Source: Lachnospiraceae bacterium (GTDB lineage Bacteria; Bacillota; Clostridia; Lachnospirales; Lachnospiraceae). Taken from it: a stretch of DNA of 64,000 nucleotides. This document shows positions 1 through 7,863 of the stretch, in pieces. The first letter of the stretch is position 1. Every line of letters begins with the position of its first letter. The DNA is taken from the NCBI GenBank assembly GCA_022793375.1, contig JAAWCS010000021.1:1-64000 (forward strand). The letters run 5' to 3'. The position numbers and the translations under genes are program-made. Under the pieces are notes generated by a model, which ran no database searches, had not been told where the DNA came from, and saw nothing but the letters and a program-made list of their open reading frames with translations.

Positions 1-426
1 TCGATCGCTTCTTTTCATCCTCGACAGATATTCATCCGCACTCATACCCTCTGCCGTTTTGTATCTCCTGGCGTTGCTGTCATACTGCTTTTTGTAAGCG
101 CCGTAATCATATCCCATTACTCTTAGCGGCATTGCGTAATGGATATGCTCCTGGTTCTCCATAGCCAGCATGATCAATTCCGTATCAAGCGCCACAGAAC
201 GTTTGCGTATCTTTATACTGTCCCGGGCCGCTTTGATACCTTCCGCATAGCTTCGATGTTCCAACACGAACGATTCCTCCGTGTCCAATTCCTCCAATTC
301 TTCCGGTTTGATAACCGCCCTTCCGCCAAAGAGTACGGCGTTAAAGAAATCGGCGAACGGTTCATTCTCACGCCAATAGCTTTTCAGGACAATGTCTGCT
401 TTTTGTGTTTGGTTCTTTTTCGTCAT
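1..426 (-). CDS. Rpn/YhgA-like transposase-nuclease family protein, N-terminal part
   Basis: An open frame of 142 codons runs from an ATG at 426 off the left edge, so the C-terminus is missing. An AGAAAGG ribosome site lies just upstream. The N-terminus (a stretch about a frame being placed in FFNAVLFGG, then KPEELEELDTEES) resembles the PD-(D/E)XK Rpn / transposase_31 proteins common in Lachnospiraceae, thought to be recombination-promoting nucleases. The catalytic part cannot be judged fully because of truncation. No terminal repeats are seen, so it is not called an insertion sequence. The family name is my recognition of the N-terminal pattern only. Confidence 0.7.
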   Translation of the reverse strand, partial: MTKKNQTQKADIVLKSYWRENEPFADFFNAVLFGGRAVIKPEELEELDTEESFVLEHRSYAEGIKAARDSIKIRKRSVALDTELIMLAMENQEHIHYAMPLRVMGYDYGAYKKQYDSNARRYKTAEGMSADEYLSRMKRSDR

Positions 427-748
427 GAGATGTGCCTTTCTTTTGATATGTTTAATATATTTAGAAATTATAAGATCTTCAAGACATATAAGATACCGGC
501 GATTCTTATGCGTTTCGCCATGAAAAGAATAAAATAAGATTCAAAATTCGTTTCTGATAGAGTAAACATAACATATTTTACCAATAAATTCAATAAGAAA
601 ATCTATTTTTAAGCAATCTTTCTACTCTCCTTTGCCCTTATGGCTCCCCACCATCCCCTCCCCCAAAAAAGAAAGGCCAAGCCGCCTCCATTCCGAATCC
701 GAAGCCGCTCAGCCCTGTCTCCCGCCGCAATATTTTTTAACACGATCC
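427..748. other. Intergenic AT-rich stretch without a gene
   Basis: This 322-base gap separates the end of the minus-strand glycosyltransferase gene from the start of the Rpn-like gene. On the minus strand a TATAAT-like box lies near 458-463, about 30 bases upstream of the Rpn-like start, but no good -35 is visible. A GC-rich part (about 660-730) is followed on the minus strand by a short T-rich run, yet I found no convincing stem, so I do not call a terminator. No RNA gene was recognised. Confidence 0.4.
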
Positions 749-1951
749 CTATCCAAACACCACCGAAAAAATCTCTTTCAGCCGTACTTCAAACGTATGT
801 TTTTCCCTCACCTTCCCGCAGGCATTGGCCGCCATCTGATGCCGTTCGGCCTCATGTTTCAGATAATAATCACATTTCTGCAGCAAATCCTCCGGCGAAT
901 AGAAAATCGCCATGTCCTCTCCCGGCACAAACAGTTCAAAAAACTCTGCCTGGTAATTGGACAGCAAAAACCCGCCCGCTCCCATGATATCCATGGCCCG
1001 CAGCGGAATCGCGCTGCGGATACTGCGCAGCGTGATATTCAGGTTAATACGGCTGCACGCAAACACATACGGCATGTACCGATAATAATCCACCGGGCCG
1101 CGGTTGCGTACCCTCGGCAGTTCCGGCGTCGGATTCGGCGTATACAGCCATGTCTCAAAATGTTCCGATACGGCTTTCAGCAGCTTCTGCCGCTCCAGCG
1201 CCGCAATCTTGCGCGCCAGAAACACATTGGCAAACAGCCACGGCACCGTCTCAATGCCGTCCGCGTTAGCCGTCACACGGGCCGGCGCCAGGCTTTGCTG
1301 CATGGCCTCAATCAACTCCGGCGTCAAAAGCTCCTCCACAAACCACTGCCCGCTCACCTTCTGCTGCGCGGCCATCACTGCGTCCAGATACCCTCTGGCA
1401 TAAGGCGCGAGCGTTTCCATGCGGTCGAAAAAATTATTCTTTTCATTGTACATGGAACCCAGAAAAGAAACATCGCACGTGTAATTCTGGCGGATTGTCT
1501 TTCCGCTTCCATCCTCATCCGGGCCATCAAGCCCCGCCAGCTGCCCGGCAAGCCGCTTTGCATTCACGGCCAGGGGCGCATAGTAGACCGTGGAAATCTG
1601 CCCCTGCTTTAACTCCAGGTACAGCTCCTTATCAAAGACAAAGATATAGTTGCAGGGATTGATCAGGGCCACCGAATACAGCTGTATCAGAGGGCTGTCA
1701 TAGACAAACGAAATATAGGGGATTTTTCTGCGGTTGCAGTTGTGGGACAGGACCGGACTGAAATTGAACGTAAAGACTGCGTCATAATGCCCCTCCTCCA
1801 CTTCACGCGCAAACACCTGGTCAAATTCCGGGCTTACCCGTTCCCGCAGATGCTTGTCAGACACACATTTGTAGCCGCATCCCAGTTCGTCAAGCGCCTC
1901 GCAGATGTCACGGATCCCCAGATCCTGCCAGGTAAACAATAATAGATTCAT
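749..1951 (-). CDS. CgeB/DUF3880-type glycosyltransferase
   Basis: A 400-residue protein with the layout of spore-maturation CgeB-like glycosyltransferases. The N-terminal Rossmann-like half (residues 1-130, starting MNLLLFTWQDLG) resembles DUF3880. The C-terminal part (about 295-395, with the stretch LRAMDIMGAGGFLLSNY and a C-terminal EKHTFEVRL) resembles the Glyco_trans_1_2 domain. No signal peptide or membrane segment is seen, so it should act in the cytoplasm. It is the last gene of the transglycosylase-PilZ-GT operon. Proteins of this type sit beside flagellar genes in many Clostridia and may glycosylate flagellin, but the acceptor here is unknown. The ATG at 1951 follows a GAGGAGAAAG ribosome site. 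Confidence 0.75.
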   Translation of the reverse strand: MNLLLFTWQDLGIRDICEALDELGCGYKCVSDKHLRERVSPEFDQVFAREVEEGHYDAVFTFNFSPVLSHNCNRRKIPYISFVYDSPLIQLYSVALINPCNYIFVFDKELYLELKQGQISTVYYAPLAVNAKRLAGQLAGLDGPDEDGSGKTIRQNYTCDVSFLGSMYNEKNNFFDRMETLAPYARGYLDAVMAAQQKVSGQWFVEELLTPELIEAMQQSLAPARVTANADGIETVPWLFANVFLARKIAALERQKLLKAVSEHFETWLYTPNPTPELPRVRNRGPVDYYRYMPYVFACSRINLNITLRSIRSAIPLRAMDIMGAGGFLLSNYQAEFFELFVPGEDMAIFYSPEDLLQKCDYYLKHEAERHQMAANACGKVREKHTFEVRLKEIFSVVFG

Positions 1952-2080
1952 GCTTTCTCCTCAGGCCGCCAAGGCCTTTTCTCCTTTTTAGCCGCGTTGT
2001 CCTCCAATCAGTACTTCCTTCCCCCGGAATGCAAACCCATACCGCCGGATTTGCCCGGCTGTCGGCAAAGAGCTCCAGGA

Positions 2081-3193
2081 TTACAAGCCCTTCAACCTGT
2101 CTTTCGCCGGCCCATACCCATCCTTCGCCGCCCGCCGGTAATACATCCGCGCTTTGTCCGTCTGCCCCGACACCTCATACCACAGCCCCAGATTATACGC
2201 CGCCTTAAAAGACCCGGTCCCGGTCACCGTCTCCTGCTCCGGATGCTCCCCGATTTGCAGGCATTTGAGATAGCACTCCTCGATCCTGGGCAGATAAGCG
2301 ATATACGTCTTTACATCCGACAGCACCAGCTTCATATAAAAGAGTCCGCAGACAAAGCAAAAATCCGCCCGGCCGGACAACTCCGCCTCCGTCCGGTCGA
2401 TTACCTCCTTTGCCTCCAAAAGGAACTCTCCCGTATCCAGGTCCATCAGCGTGTAGAGATACCGCAAAATCCCGTCCACCCAATAGCTTGTTTTGTGTAC
2501 TCCGCCCGTCTCCAACTGCCGAAACCAGGGCAGGCTTTCCCAAAGGCGGTCAAGGCTTCGCAGCGTAACCGCCATCTGGTACCAATAATATACATTCTGC
2601 GGCTCCTGCCGCGTCGCTTCCAGGAGGTATTCCAGGTTGCGCTCGCTCTTTCCCTCCTGCAGATATCCGTCGTGATCCGCTTCCAGGGGCAGCAACACAC
2701 AGGGGATCTCCGTGTCCGGCTGTTCGTGGATGATTCCCTGATACCGTACCCCACGCGGCAATACGCGCGGCAGCAGCGAAGAACTAACGCTGATTGCCGT
2801 CTCGCCGGCCGCCGTTTTCTCCGCCTTGTCCCGGTACAAATCAAAACGCAGGATCGCTCCCATCCAGCCGCCGTCCCCGTAGATGCGAGCGCCCTCCCGC
2901 AGCGCCGATTCTATCTTTTTGCGGCTGGCCGGCCGCAAATACTCATCCGCGTCCAATACCAGGTTCCAGTCCGCGTCCGACTGCTCAAGCGCATAATTGC
3001 GTGCTGCCGAAAAATCCCGCACCCAGGTAAAATCAAAGACCTGCGCGCCTGCTTTCAGCGCCAGCTCCTTTGTGCGGTCGGTGCTGCCCGTATCCACCAC
3101 AATCATCTCATCTACGAAAGGACGCGCTGCCAAAAGACAGCGCGTGAGACTCCGTTCCTCATTTTTTACAATCATCACCAGATTGATCTTCAA
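2081..3193 (-). CDS. Family 2 glycosyltransferase (GT-A fold) with helical C-terminal half
   Basis: The protein opens with KINLVMIVKNEE, continues with the sugar-nucleotide motif VVDTGSTDRT, and carries the metal-binding DxD-type motif LVLDADE near residue 85. This is the standard GT2 pattern. The C-terminal 200 residues look like tetratricopeptide-type helices. I chose the TTG at 3193 because it lies 5 bases after the PilZ stop codon, follows GGGAAGGCGG, and begins exactly at the conserved strand. A frame start at 3247 would overlap the PilZ gene by 50 bases. The target is unknown; a motility-related glycan is plausible from context. Confidence 0.8.
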   Translation of the reverse strand: MKINLVMIVKNEERSLTRCLLAARPFVDEMIVVDTGSTDRTKELALKAGAQVFDFTWVRDFSAARNYALEQSDADWNLVLDADEYLRPASRKKIESALREGARIYGDGGWMGAILRFDLYRDKAEKTAAGETAISVSSSLLPRVLPRGVRYQGIIHEQPDTEIPCVLLPLEADHDGYLQEGKSERNLEYLLEATRQEPQNVYYWYQMAVTLRSLDRLWESLPWFRQLETGGVHKTSYWVDGILRYLYTLMDLDTGEFLLEAKEVIDRTEAELSGRADFCFVCGLFYMKLVLSDVKTYIAYLPRIEECYLKCLQIGEHPEQETVTGTGSFKAAYNLGLWYEVSGQTDKARMYYRRAAKDGYGPAKDRLKGL

Positions 3194-3197
3194 GCCT

Positions 3198-3812
3198 TTA
3201 CCGCCTTCCCTGGTCCTTCTCCTTGAGTACCCGGAATACATACTCACGGATTACCGCTTCCGCATTATCGCTCAAATCCACGAACTGGCAGCCATACCCG
3301 TATTTCTGGTCCCCGATCCGCTTCCCGCGGATCGTCCGCGCCTTAAACGTGCGCTTGGCCGAACGGAAACTGTATTGGAAGGAAATGATCTCATCCTTTT
3401 CTAACGGCTGCTTGGTCGTAATATACAAACCGCCGGCGCTGATGTTCTCAATCACACCGTAGAAAAGACCATGATACTGTGCCTCAAACCCGATTTCAAT
3501 GTTTACCCGGGCCCGGATATCCTGCTGGCGCTGCAGCTGTCCTTTTACCTCCTTGACCGTGCAGTCCGCCATCCACAGATACGGCGTCTCCGGAAAAGAC
3601 GGGTTGCGGTGAATCAACAGCTCACAGATCGCCCGCACCAGCCCGATCCGGTCATCGTAAAAATCAACTGTCGTATAAATACGCGAATCCCGCATACTCC
3701 GATTTTCAAAATACAGGAATATATAATCCTTCGTATGTACGACCTGCGCCTCCTCCAGACGCTTTCCCTCCGGCGTATATACCATGCATCTGCTGCAGTC
3801 CTTCAGTACCAT
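3198..3812 (-). CDS. PilZ-domain c-di-GMP binding protein, YcgR/YpfB-like
   Basis: A 204-residue protein with an N-terminal YcgR-N-like beta domain (about 1-95) and a C-terminal PilZ domain (about 95-200). The PilZ signature (D/N)xSxxG is present as NISAGG. The upstream arginine motif reads QRQQDIRAR, where the usual second Arg of QRR is Gln. In Bacillus YpfB/YcgR proteins, c-di-GMP binding brakes the flagellar motor through MotA. Its place between a cell-wall enzyme and two glycosyltransferases, in a motility region, suggests c-di-GMP control of motility or of the envelope. Whether the altered motif lowers affinity is unknown. Confidence 0.85.
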   Translation of the reverse strand: MVLKDCSRCMVYTPEGKRLEEAQVVHTKDYIFLYFENRSMRDSRIYTTVDFYDDRIGLVRAICELLIHRNPSFPETPYLWMADCTVKEVKGQLQRQQDIRARVNIEIGFEAQYHGLFYGVIENISAGGLYITTKQPLEKDEIISFQYSFRSAKRTFKARTIRGKRIGDQKYGYGCQFVDLSDNAEAVIREYVFRVLKEKDQGRR

Positions 3813-3842
3813 AGCAGTATGTACTCCTTCCCCTCATTCTCA

Positions 3843-5006
3843 TCAGAGCAGAGAAAACGAACCAGCCTCCCGCTCCGCATTCATCATCATCTGGATCCGC
3901 ATCAGCTCAATCAGGCTGGAAAAACTCTCTCGATCCATCGTAATCGTATCCCCGCTCGCACCGGCGCCATACGAAAGCATTGACGAAAGCCCCAGCAATG
4001 AACCGTAATTCAGGCCGCCGGCAAGCATACCAAGCCCGCCATAGCCGCTCATATAGCTTCCATACCCGCTCATGCTCCCCAGGCTTCCCAAACTTCCGAG
4101 CGCGTTGTAGTAATTCATGCTACCCAGGCTTCCTAAGCTGCTCATGCTGCCCAAAGAGCCAAGGGCGCTGTAATAACTGCCCAAATTGTCGTAACCGCCG
4201 AGATTGCCCAGCAGGCCCATCGAACTGCCCAGTCCCATGCTGGCAAGCGGCGTATAGTCGGCAAAGTAGTCGCCGGCAGCTTCGTATGCCCCCGTACTCT
4301 GGCCCATGCCGCTTAAAACTTTATTTACATAGCGCTCCGCATAGGACGGTACGCCGCCGTATTTCATCACATTGCCGGGACCGGTATTGTAAGCGGCCAG
4401 CGCCATCCGCAGATCGCCAAAACGATTCAGCTGGGTGCGCAGATACTGTGCTCCGCCCATAATATTCTGCCTGGCATCAAAGGCATCCGTCACTCCCAGC
4501 CCCCTGGCCGTATTCGGCATCAGCTGCATGACGCCCATCGCGCCGACCGAAGAAACCGCATTCGGATTAAAATTCGACTCCACCTTGGCTACGGCTTTCA
4601 GCAGTTCCACCGGCAGATTGTAATTTGCCGCCGCCTCTTCAAAAATATCGTCAAGGCCGTTGCAGTCGGAAATAACGGCGCGCCCCACCGGCGCCGTCGT
4701 ATCAACGCTCTCCACAGAATTGCCCATGGAAACGGCTTGATTCTCATATGCCTCCTGAGAAGCATCTGCCGCACCGTCCGCCAAAACGGGGGCCGTCTCC
4801 AAAGCCGGCTCCTGTGTGTCGACAGCCGTGCCGTCCTCTGCGGGCGTCTCCTGCGAAACGACTGCCGCGCTCTCCTCGGACAAGGCAGCTACCTCCTGGA
4901 ATACCTCTTCAAAGCTTTCGCCGGACGAAGTCCCTTCTGCGGGGATCGACAGGCCCGCCTCGTCGTAATAGCGGCTTACCCGTCCTACTGGCATCAAAAA
5001 ATTCAT
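3843..5006 (-). CDS. Lytic transglycosylase (SLT domain) with Gly/Ser/Leu/Tyr-rich tail
   Basis: A 387-residue protein. The SLT domain (about 118-235) shows catalytic Glu143 in VAKVESNFNP, then GVMQLMP and the AAYNTGPG motif. It cleaves the glycan backbone of peptidoglycan. The tail (about 255-350) is built of irregular LGSLGSM and GYGSYM units. The start is ATG 5006, behind AGAAGGAG; an in-frame ATG at 5051 lies within the promoter and cannot be used. No signal peptide is apparent, which is odd for a wall enzyme. Next to the FliK-like and FlhB-like genes it could be a flagellum-exported, FlgJ-like wall-penetration enzyme; that is inference. Confidence 0.85.
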   Translation of the reverse strand: MNFLMPVGRVSRYYDEAGLSIPAEGTSSGESFEEVFQEVAALSEESAAVVSQETPAEDGTAVDTQEPALETAPVLADGAADASQEAYENQAVSMGNSVESVDTTAPVGRAVISDCNGLDDIFEEAAANYNLPVELLKAVAKVESNFNPNAVSSVGAMGVMQLMPNTARGLGVTDAFDARQNIMGGAQYLRTQLNRFGDLRMALAAYNTGPGNVMKYGGVPSYAERYVNKVLSGMGQSTGAYEAAGDYFADYTPLASMGLGSSMGLLGNLGGYDNLGSYYSALGSLGSMSSLGSLGSMNYYNALGSLGSLGSMSGYGSYMSGYGGLGMLAGGLNYGSLLGLSSMLSYGAGASGDTITMDRESFSSLIELMRIQMMMNAEREAGSFSLL

Positions 5007-5039
5007 CGCGTGATAACTCCTTCTAAGAACTGTCTTTCT

Positions 5040-5068
5040 ATTATAACGCATGAAAAAGAAATGGTCAA
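5040..5068 (-). promoter_or_regulatory. Sigma-A promoter of the transglycosylase-PilZ-GT operon
   Basis: On the minus strand TTGACC (5063-5068) is separated by 17 bases from TATAAT (5040-5045). The spacing is ideal and the match to consensus is 11 of 12. Transcription should begin near 5033, about 27 bases before the ATG at 5006. Confidence 0.8.
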
Positions 5069-5100
5069 GAAGCAGATCCCTCTGCTAAAAACCAATATTT

Positions 5101-5424
5101 TCAACTCTCTCCGGCCGCTTCGCCGCTCTCCTCGGCCGTTTCCCCGTCCTCCTGCTCCGGAACATAGCCCAAAAAGTAGATATAAATATCTACGATTGCC
5201 TGATACAATTCCACCGGAATCGAGGCCCCCAGCTTCAGCTGCGTCAGAAGCGTTGCCAGCGAATCGTCCTCATAGACCGGCACGCCCGACTCCATCGCCG
5301 CCTCGGTAATCTTCTCCGCCAGATACCCCATGCCGGAGGCCACGACCACCGGCGCGCCGTTTTTCAGCGGGTCGTATTTCAAAGCCACAGCTTTTTTCTT
5401 CATCAAATCATCAAACTCTGACAT
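5101..5424 (-). CDS. FlhB C-terminal-like (EscU/YscU family) protein
   Basis: This 107-residue protein matches only the cytoplasmic part of FlhB, the export switch of the flagellar type III system. It has the KYDPLKNGAPVVVASG strand pattern that follows the NPTH cleavage loop in true FlhB, but lacks the membrane segments and the NPTH loop. It is the counterpart of B. subtilis YlqH. Its start overlaps the FliK-like gene by 14 bases, so the two are translationally coupled. The C-terminal 15 residues are acidic. Role in export gating is inferred from the family. Confidence 0.85.
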   Translation of the reverse strand: MSEFDDLMKKKAVALKYDPLKNGAPVVVASGMGYLAEKITEAAMESGVPVYEDDSLATLLTQLKLGASIPVELYQAIVDIYIYFLGYVPEQEDGETAEESGEAAGES

Positions 5425-6829
5425 TGATCGTCCTCTCTTTTTCCCGAATCTCCGGAAATACGTCCGTCACTTTAAGCTCGCCCTTCTTCTCCCGGACCAG
5501 CATCTGCCCCATGCTCAGGCCGCTTTTTCTGAAAATACCGGTCACGTCGCGGCCGATCTTCTCGGAACGCTCTTTGAGCGCCGGCGGCACATAAAGCTGC
5601 ATCCCCACCTGACGGTTTTCCATCGTAAGGATCAAATCGAACCGCCCCAAACGGCGGATATCAAACTTCAAAAGCATCTTGATCCGGCGTCCCTCGTCGT
5701 TGTCCGTGCCGGAGTCCGGATCTACCCACATCTCCGACATCACCTGCTCCTCGTCAAAGCGGAAGGGCAGCAGCAGATGCACCAGGGGCAGATAGACGCT
5801 CTCATTCACCAGCATGCCGTTCATTATATTATAAAACTGCTGAATATTTTCAAGGCCCGCTTCGCCGTTGGCCCCGCGCGCCACCAAATTTGAAAAGGCG
5901 TCGGCAAATTTGTCCGTCTGTTTCCCCGCAGAGGTCAATAGCTCCGTAAATTCCTCCCCCGCCCTCTCCGGCTCAAAGGCCTGCTCAAAGCCGCGGACAC
6001 GGGTCAGTTTATCAAACAGCTGCAAAAGACGGTCCATGCTGCCTTCCTCATACTTCACCGCATGAAAAATGAAAAGCATCACCGCGTTGCGGACCGGCCC
6101 GTAATCATGGGTCCGTGATATATAGGAAGCCAAAAACGGAATCAGCTTCTGATTCAGGACAGCCGCATTGCCTTCTGTCTGCCCGCCCGGCGCGTCCCAG
6201 TCCATCTGCTCGAGAATATCTTCGTATTCGCCCCGGAACTGGCGCAGCATCAGACGGCCGATGTCCTCGGTCAGCCCCTTCATCTGCCGCAGCGTATGCT
6301 GTGACGAAGAAAGGCTGTTGTAGCTGCGCAGGAAAGAAAGCACGGCTTCCTTGGCCGCGTCGCTGCGGTTGCCCCCTAACAGCCTGCGTAAATTGTCGAA
6401 AAAAGGACCGGAAAACTTCGCCTGCAGCTGCTCCTGCGCCTGAAAAAAGGACAACAGCTCCTGTGCGGAATGCATCTGGATCGAGCCGAATAATTGCTCC
6501 AAAAGAGGCGCTGCCGCCTCCTGATCCGCAAAGAGAACCGCCGCGTCCTCCGCCTGAAACAGCTGTTCCAAAACACGCGGAAGCTCCAGGCTCTCGCCCA
6601 GCCTTTTTATAAAAGCGCCGTAATTGCTCTCGGAATCCAGGACGACATACGTGCCCTCGCCCATGGCGTCGCCGGTCTTGCTCCCCTGCTGACCGTCCGC
6701 CCGCACGACCCGCGACGGATCGACCGGATTGTGTACCTGCTGATTATCCGCAAGGCTCTTCTGCTGGGGATTTATTACGTTCCGGCCGTTGTCGTTTACC
6801 GGTGTCGTTACTTGCAGAATATTGGACAT
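5411..6829 (-). CDS. FliK-like/YlqG-like flagellar protein
   Basis: A 472-residue, largely helical protein. The C-terminal segment (about 375-450) has a beta-rich pattern (LGRFDLILTMENRQVGMQLYVPP) followed by a helix and FRKSGLSMGQM, like the hook-length-control domain of FliK. In B. subtilis a similar gene, ylqG, precedes ylqH, as here. A second, conventional fliK lies in the fla/che operon. The ATG at 6829 follows GGAGG. A sigma-28-like promoter lies 40-66 bases upstream. The exact function is not known. Confidence 0.6.
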   Translation of the reverse strand: MSNILQVTTPVNDNGRNVINPQQKSLADNQQVHNPVDPSRVVRADGQQGSKTGDAMGEGTYVVLDSESNYGAFIKRLGESLELPRVLEQLFQAEDAAVLFADQEAAAPLLEQLFGSIQMHSAQELLSFFQAQEQLQAKFSGPFFDNLRRLLGGNRSDAAKEAVLSFLRSYNSLSSSQHTLRQMKGLTEDIGRLMLRQFRGEYEDILEQMDWDAPGGQTEGNAAVLNQKLIPFLASYISRTHDYGPVRNAVMLFIFHAVKYEEGSMDRLLQLFDKLTRVRGFEQAFEPERAGEEFTELLTSAGKQTDKFADAFSNLVARGANGEAGLENIQQFYNIMNGMLVNESVYLPLVHLLLPFRFDEEQVMSEMWVDPDSGTDNDEGRRIKMLLKFDIRRLGRFDLILTMENRQVGMQLYVPPALKERSEKIGRDVTGIFRKSGLSMGQMLVREKKGELKVTDVFPEIREKERTINVRV

Positions 6830-6868
6830 ACGACCTCCATCTGATTTAAATATTATATAACAATAAGT

Positions 6869-6895
6869 ATATCGACCGTTTTTTTTATTTCATAA
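6869..6895 (-). promoter_or_regulatory. Sigma-28-like promoter of the FliK-like/FlhB-like pair
   Basis: On the minus strand TTATGAA (6889-6895), 12 bases, then GTCGATAT (6869-6876). The -10 differs by one base from GCCGATAT. The layout equals that of the flgM and fliD promoters in this window. The spacer contains a run of eight A on the minus strand. Confidence 0.6.
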
Positions 6896-6920
6896 AGGAG
6901 AAAACATTTTTTGTCCGATC

Positions 6921-6947
6921 TTATGAACACCTGAAAAATGCCGATAA
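6921..6947 (+). promoter_or_regulatory. Sigma-28 (FliA) promoter of flgM operon
   Basis: TTATGAA (6921-6927), 12 bases, then the perfect -10 GCCGATAA (6940-6947), 55 bases ahead of the flgM ATG. The -35 is TTAT at the position where TAAA is usual. Control of flgM and the hook-filament junction genes by sigma-28 fits known flagellar hierarchy. Confidence 0.8.
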
Positions 6948-7001
6948 ATAAAGTGAAAAGATTTTTTATGCCGTAAAATGTTGCATCGAAAGGAGGGCAT
7001 T

Positions 7002-7313
7002 ATGGACGTGAAATTTTATGGAATCAACGCGGCAGGCAGAGAGTATCCCTCTTACCGTACCGCTCCCTCCGTGTCTGAGCCGGCCCGGCGGCAGACCGCA
7101 GAGAGCGCCGGCAGCTACGACCAGCTTACATTGAGACAGAGTTATCCTGCGGACGCGGGACAGTTCGCGCGGATCCTCGCCAGGGAAGCGGCGAAGGACA
7201 TCTCCGTTCCCGCCAGTCAGGCGCGTGTCGACGAACTGCGCAGCCAGGTGGCGGCCGGCACATATCAGCCGGATGCCGGTCAGATTGCCAGACGGATGCT
7301 TTGCTACTCGTAA
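7002..7313 (+). CDS. flgM: Anti-sigma-28 factor FlgM
   Basis: A 103-residue, mostly disordered protein whose C-terminal segment, VDELRSQVAAGTYQPDAGQI followed by ARRML, is the FlgM sigma-28 binding helix pair. FlgM holds FliA inactive until the hook is complete and FlgM is exported. The ATG at 7002 follows AAAGGAGGGC; an upstream in-frame ATG at 6978 has no ribosome site. It is the first gene of a seven-gene late operon and is itself preceded by a sigma-28 promoter, giving negative feedback. Confidence 0.9.
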   Translation: MDVKFYGINAAGREYPSYRTAPSVSEPARRQTAESAGSYDQLTLRQSYPADAGQFARILAREAAKDISVPASQARVDELRSQVAAGTYQPDAGQIARRMLCYS

Positions 7314-7341
7314 GTCATACAGATACAGGAGGCGATGCCAT

Positions 7342-7812
7342 ATGGATTATAATAAGGAAGGACGAGAGGACGCGTTCCACTCTTTTGCCCAGGCGCTGCA
7401 GCAGCTGTCCGGGGTTGTCCGCCAGCTTACCGAGGCTGAGACAGCCAAGGCCGAAGCCGCCGCCGCCCGCGAGCACAAGCGCATGGATTCCTTTCTCAAG
7501 GAGGAACAGGCTCTGATCTTAAAGGTCCGCGGGCTGGAACAGCAGCGGGACCGGCACGCGGCCGTTCTCGGCTGGAAGGGTTTGACATTCCGGCAGGTAC
7601 TAAAAGCGGCAAGCGAAGAAGAAGCCGCCGTGCTCTCCCCGATTTTCTCCGCCATGGAAGAAAATCTGGCGCAGCTGACCGATGCCAAGGAGACGGCCGG
7701 GCGCATCATTACCACCCGCCTGCGCGAGTTTGAGCTCTTGCTCGGCACCGGCAGTGCGGACGGCGCCCCCGGCGCCGAAGCGCCCTCCTATTTTCACAAT
7801 AAATACGTATAA
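7342..7812 (+). CDS. flgN: FlgN-family export chaperone
   Basis: A 156-residue protein, nearly all helix with heptad-like patterns (about 10-130), placed between flgM and flgK as FlgN is in most Firmicutes. FlgN binds the C-termini of FlgK and FlgL and brings them to the export gate. The ATG at 7342 follows CAGGAGGCG. Sequence conservation in this family is low, so the call rests on helix content, size and gene order. Confidence 0.8.
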   Translation: MDYNKEGREDAFHSFAQALQQLSGVVRQLTEAETAKAEAAAAREHKRMDSFLKEEQALILKVRGLEQQRDRHAAVLGWKGLTFRQVLKAASEEEAAVLSPIFSAMEENLAQLTDAKETAGRIITTRLREFELLLGTGSADGAPGAEAPSYFHNKYV

Positions 7813-7863
7813 CAAAGCCATGCCGGCTTTCCATTATTTTATCGTTTCGGAGGAAAGATTATT

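Noticed and set aside
632..1612. 326-codon plus-strand frame antisense to a glycosyltransferase
   Set aside because: Composition is Arg/His/Pro/Leu-rich, no ribosome site, and it lies wholly opposite a clear gene.
1997..3226. 409-codon plus-strand frame
   Set aside because: Shadow of the GT2 gene on the other strand; no recognisable domain.
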